Of a stretch of DNA of 6,427 nucleotides, positions 5,964-6,427 are shown piece by piece (position 1 is the stretch's first letter; every line of letters begins with the position of its first letter). The position numbers and the translations under genes were made by a program. Under the pieces are notes generated by a model that worked only from the letters and a program-made list of their open reading frames with translations, searched no databases and was not told where the DNA came from. Origin of the DNA: an uncultured Sphingobium sp. (lineage in GTDB: Bacteria > Pseudomonadota > Alphaproteobacteria > Sphingomonadales > Sphingomonadaceae); contig CAMLFF010000189.1 of assembly GCA_946479185.1 (NCBI GenBank), positions 1 through 6,427 on the forward strand, read 5' to 3'.

Positions 5964-6427
5964 AGACGATCATTATCCTGCGCCATGCGAAATCGGACTG
6001 GGGTGATTCCAATTTGCGCGATTTCGACCGGGGCCTCAACGGCCGGGGTTATCGCGCCGCTGCGGTGATGGGCCGGTGGGCAGCCACGCAGCAGCTTGAA
6101 TTTGACGCGATCGTCGCCTCCCCCGCCGTGCGCGTGAAAGAGACGCTCGCTCAGTTTTGCGAAGCTTATGGGGACAGCCCGACGCCGTCGTTCGATTTAC
6201 GGCTGTATCTTGCCCCCGCCACGACTCTGGCCGAGGTCGCTGCAGAAGCCAGCGATGATGACGACAGCCTCTTGCTGGTCGCGCATAGCCCCGGCCTTGA
6301 GGATTTCATTCTCGCATCCGCGCCGGAAGGTCGCCGCTCCGAATTGAGGGACAGCGTTGCAGTCAAATTCCCGACCGCCGCCTTGGCCATTCTCGATTTC
6401 GATGTCGATAGCTGGCTTGACCTTGCC
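5960..6427 (+). CDS. SixA-like histidine phosphatase (3' end outside window)
   Basis: The frame is open for 156 codons from ATG 5960 to the window edge with no stop; the family usually runs somewhat longer, so only a short tail is missing. It belongs to the histidine phosphatase (phosphoglycerate mutase-like) superfamily. The catalytic signature is LRHAKSDW with nucleophile H9 beside R8; further expected active-site residues are R58 (in SPAVRVKET) and H109 (in VAHSPGLEDF). The segment LRDFDRGLNGRG (19-30) is typical of the compact SixA branch. E. coli SixA removes phosphate from histidine on signalling or phosphotransfer proteins such as ArcB and NPr; the target here is unknown. The ATG overlaps the helicase TGA as ATGA (5960-5963), and no strong Shine-Dalgarno is seen, so translation by reinitiation after the helicase is likely. 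Confidence 0.88.
   Translation, partial: MKTIIILRHAKSDWGDSNLRDFDRGLNGRGYRAAAVMGRWAATQQLEFDAIVASPAVRVKETLAQFCEAYGDSPTPSFDLRLYLAPATTLAEVAAEASDDDDSLLLVAHSPGLEDFILASAPEGRRSELRDSVAVKFPTAALAILDFDVDSWLDLA

Noticed and set aside
1..6427. Defence island, prophage, insertion sequence or CRISPR array
   Set aside because: No transposase, integrase, nuclease-defence module, terminal repeats or spacer-repeat pattern was seen; the helicase fits a housekeeping DinG/XPD-type enzyme, not a known defence operon.

Overview
The window reads as ordinary core chromosome of a high-GC alphaproteobacterium, most likely a sphingomonad (order Sphingomonadales). The basis is family recognition. Lysyl-tRNA synthetase is the class I (archaeal-type) enzyme, which alphaproteobacteria use in place of the usual bacterial class II form. 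The PilZ, YbjN, helicase and SixA-like proteins also have the character of their sphingomonad versions. No species can be named from the sequence alone. There is no transposase, integrase, tRNA, rRNA, CRISPR array or phage gene, and gene density and codon use look uniform.

Layout. Positions 1-203 (+) hold the last 66 codons of an enoyl-CoA hydratase. A 147-bp convergent gap follows, containing a 20-bp palindrome of the interspersed-repeat type common in proteobacteria. On the minus strand lies class I lysyl-tRNA synthetase (1952 down to 351). A divergent 172-bp spacer separates it from a plus-strand series: a small PilZ protein (2125-2505), an exported YbjN-domain protein (2631-3101), a large XPD/DinG-type Fe-S DNA helicase (3192-5963) and a SixA-like histidine phosphatase (5960 to the window end, incomplete). 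The helicase and phosphatase overlap by the four bases ATGA and are very probably translated from one message. A short GC hairpin sits directly after the YbjN stop and may separate that gene from the helicase.

How the genes relate. They do not form an obvious pathway: CoA-thioester catabolism, tRNA charging, a possible c-di-GMP receptor, a periplasmic protein, DNA repair or replication, and phosphohistidine removal. The helicase-phosphatase coupling is the only strong link.

I found no new defence or mobile system. The points most worth a second look are the helicase N-terminal region, which resembles a decayed DnaQ-type exonuclease fold without catalytic acids, the altered arginine motif of the PilZ protein, and the degenerate palindrome between the convergent genes.
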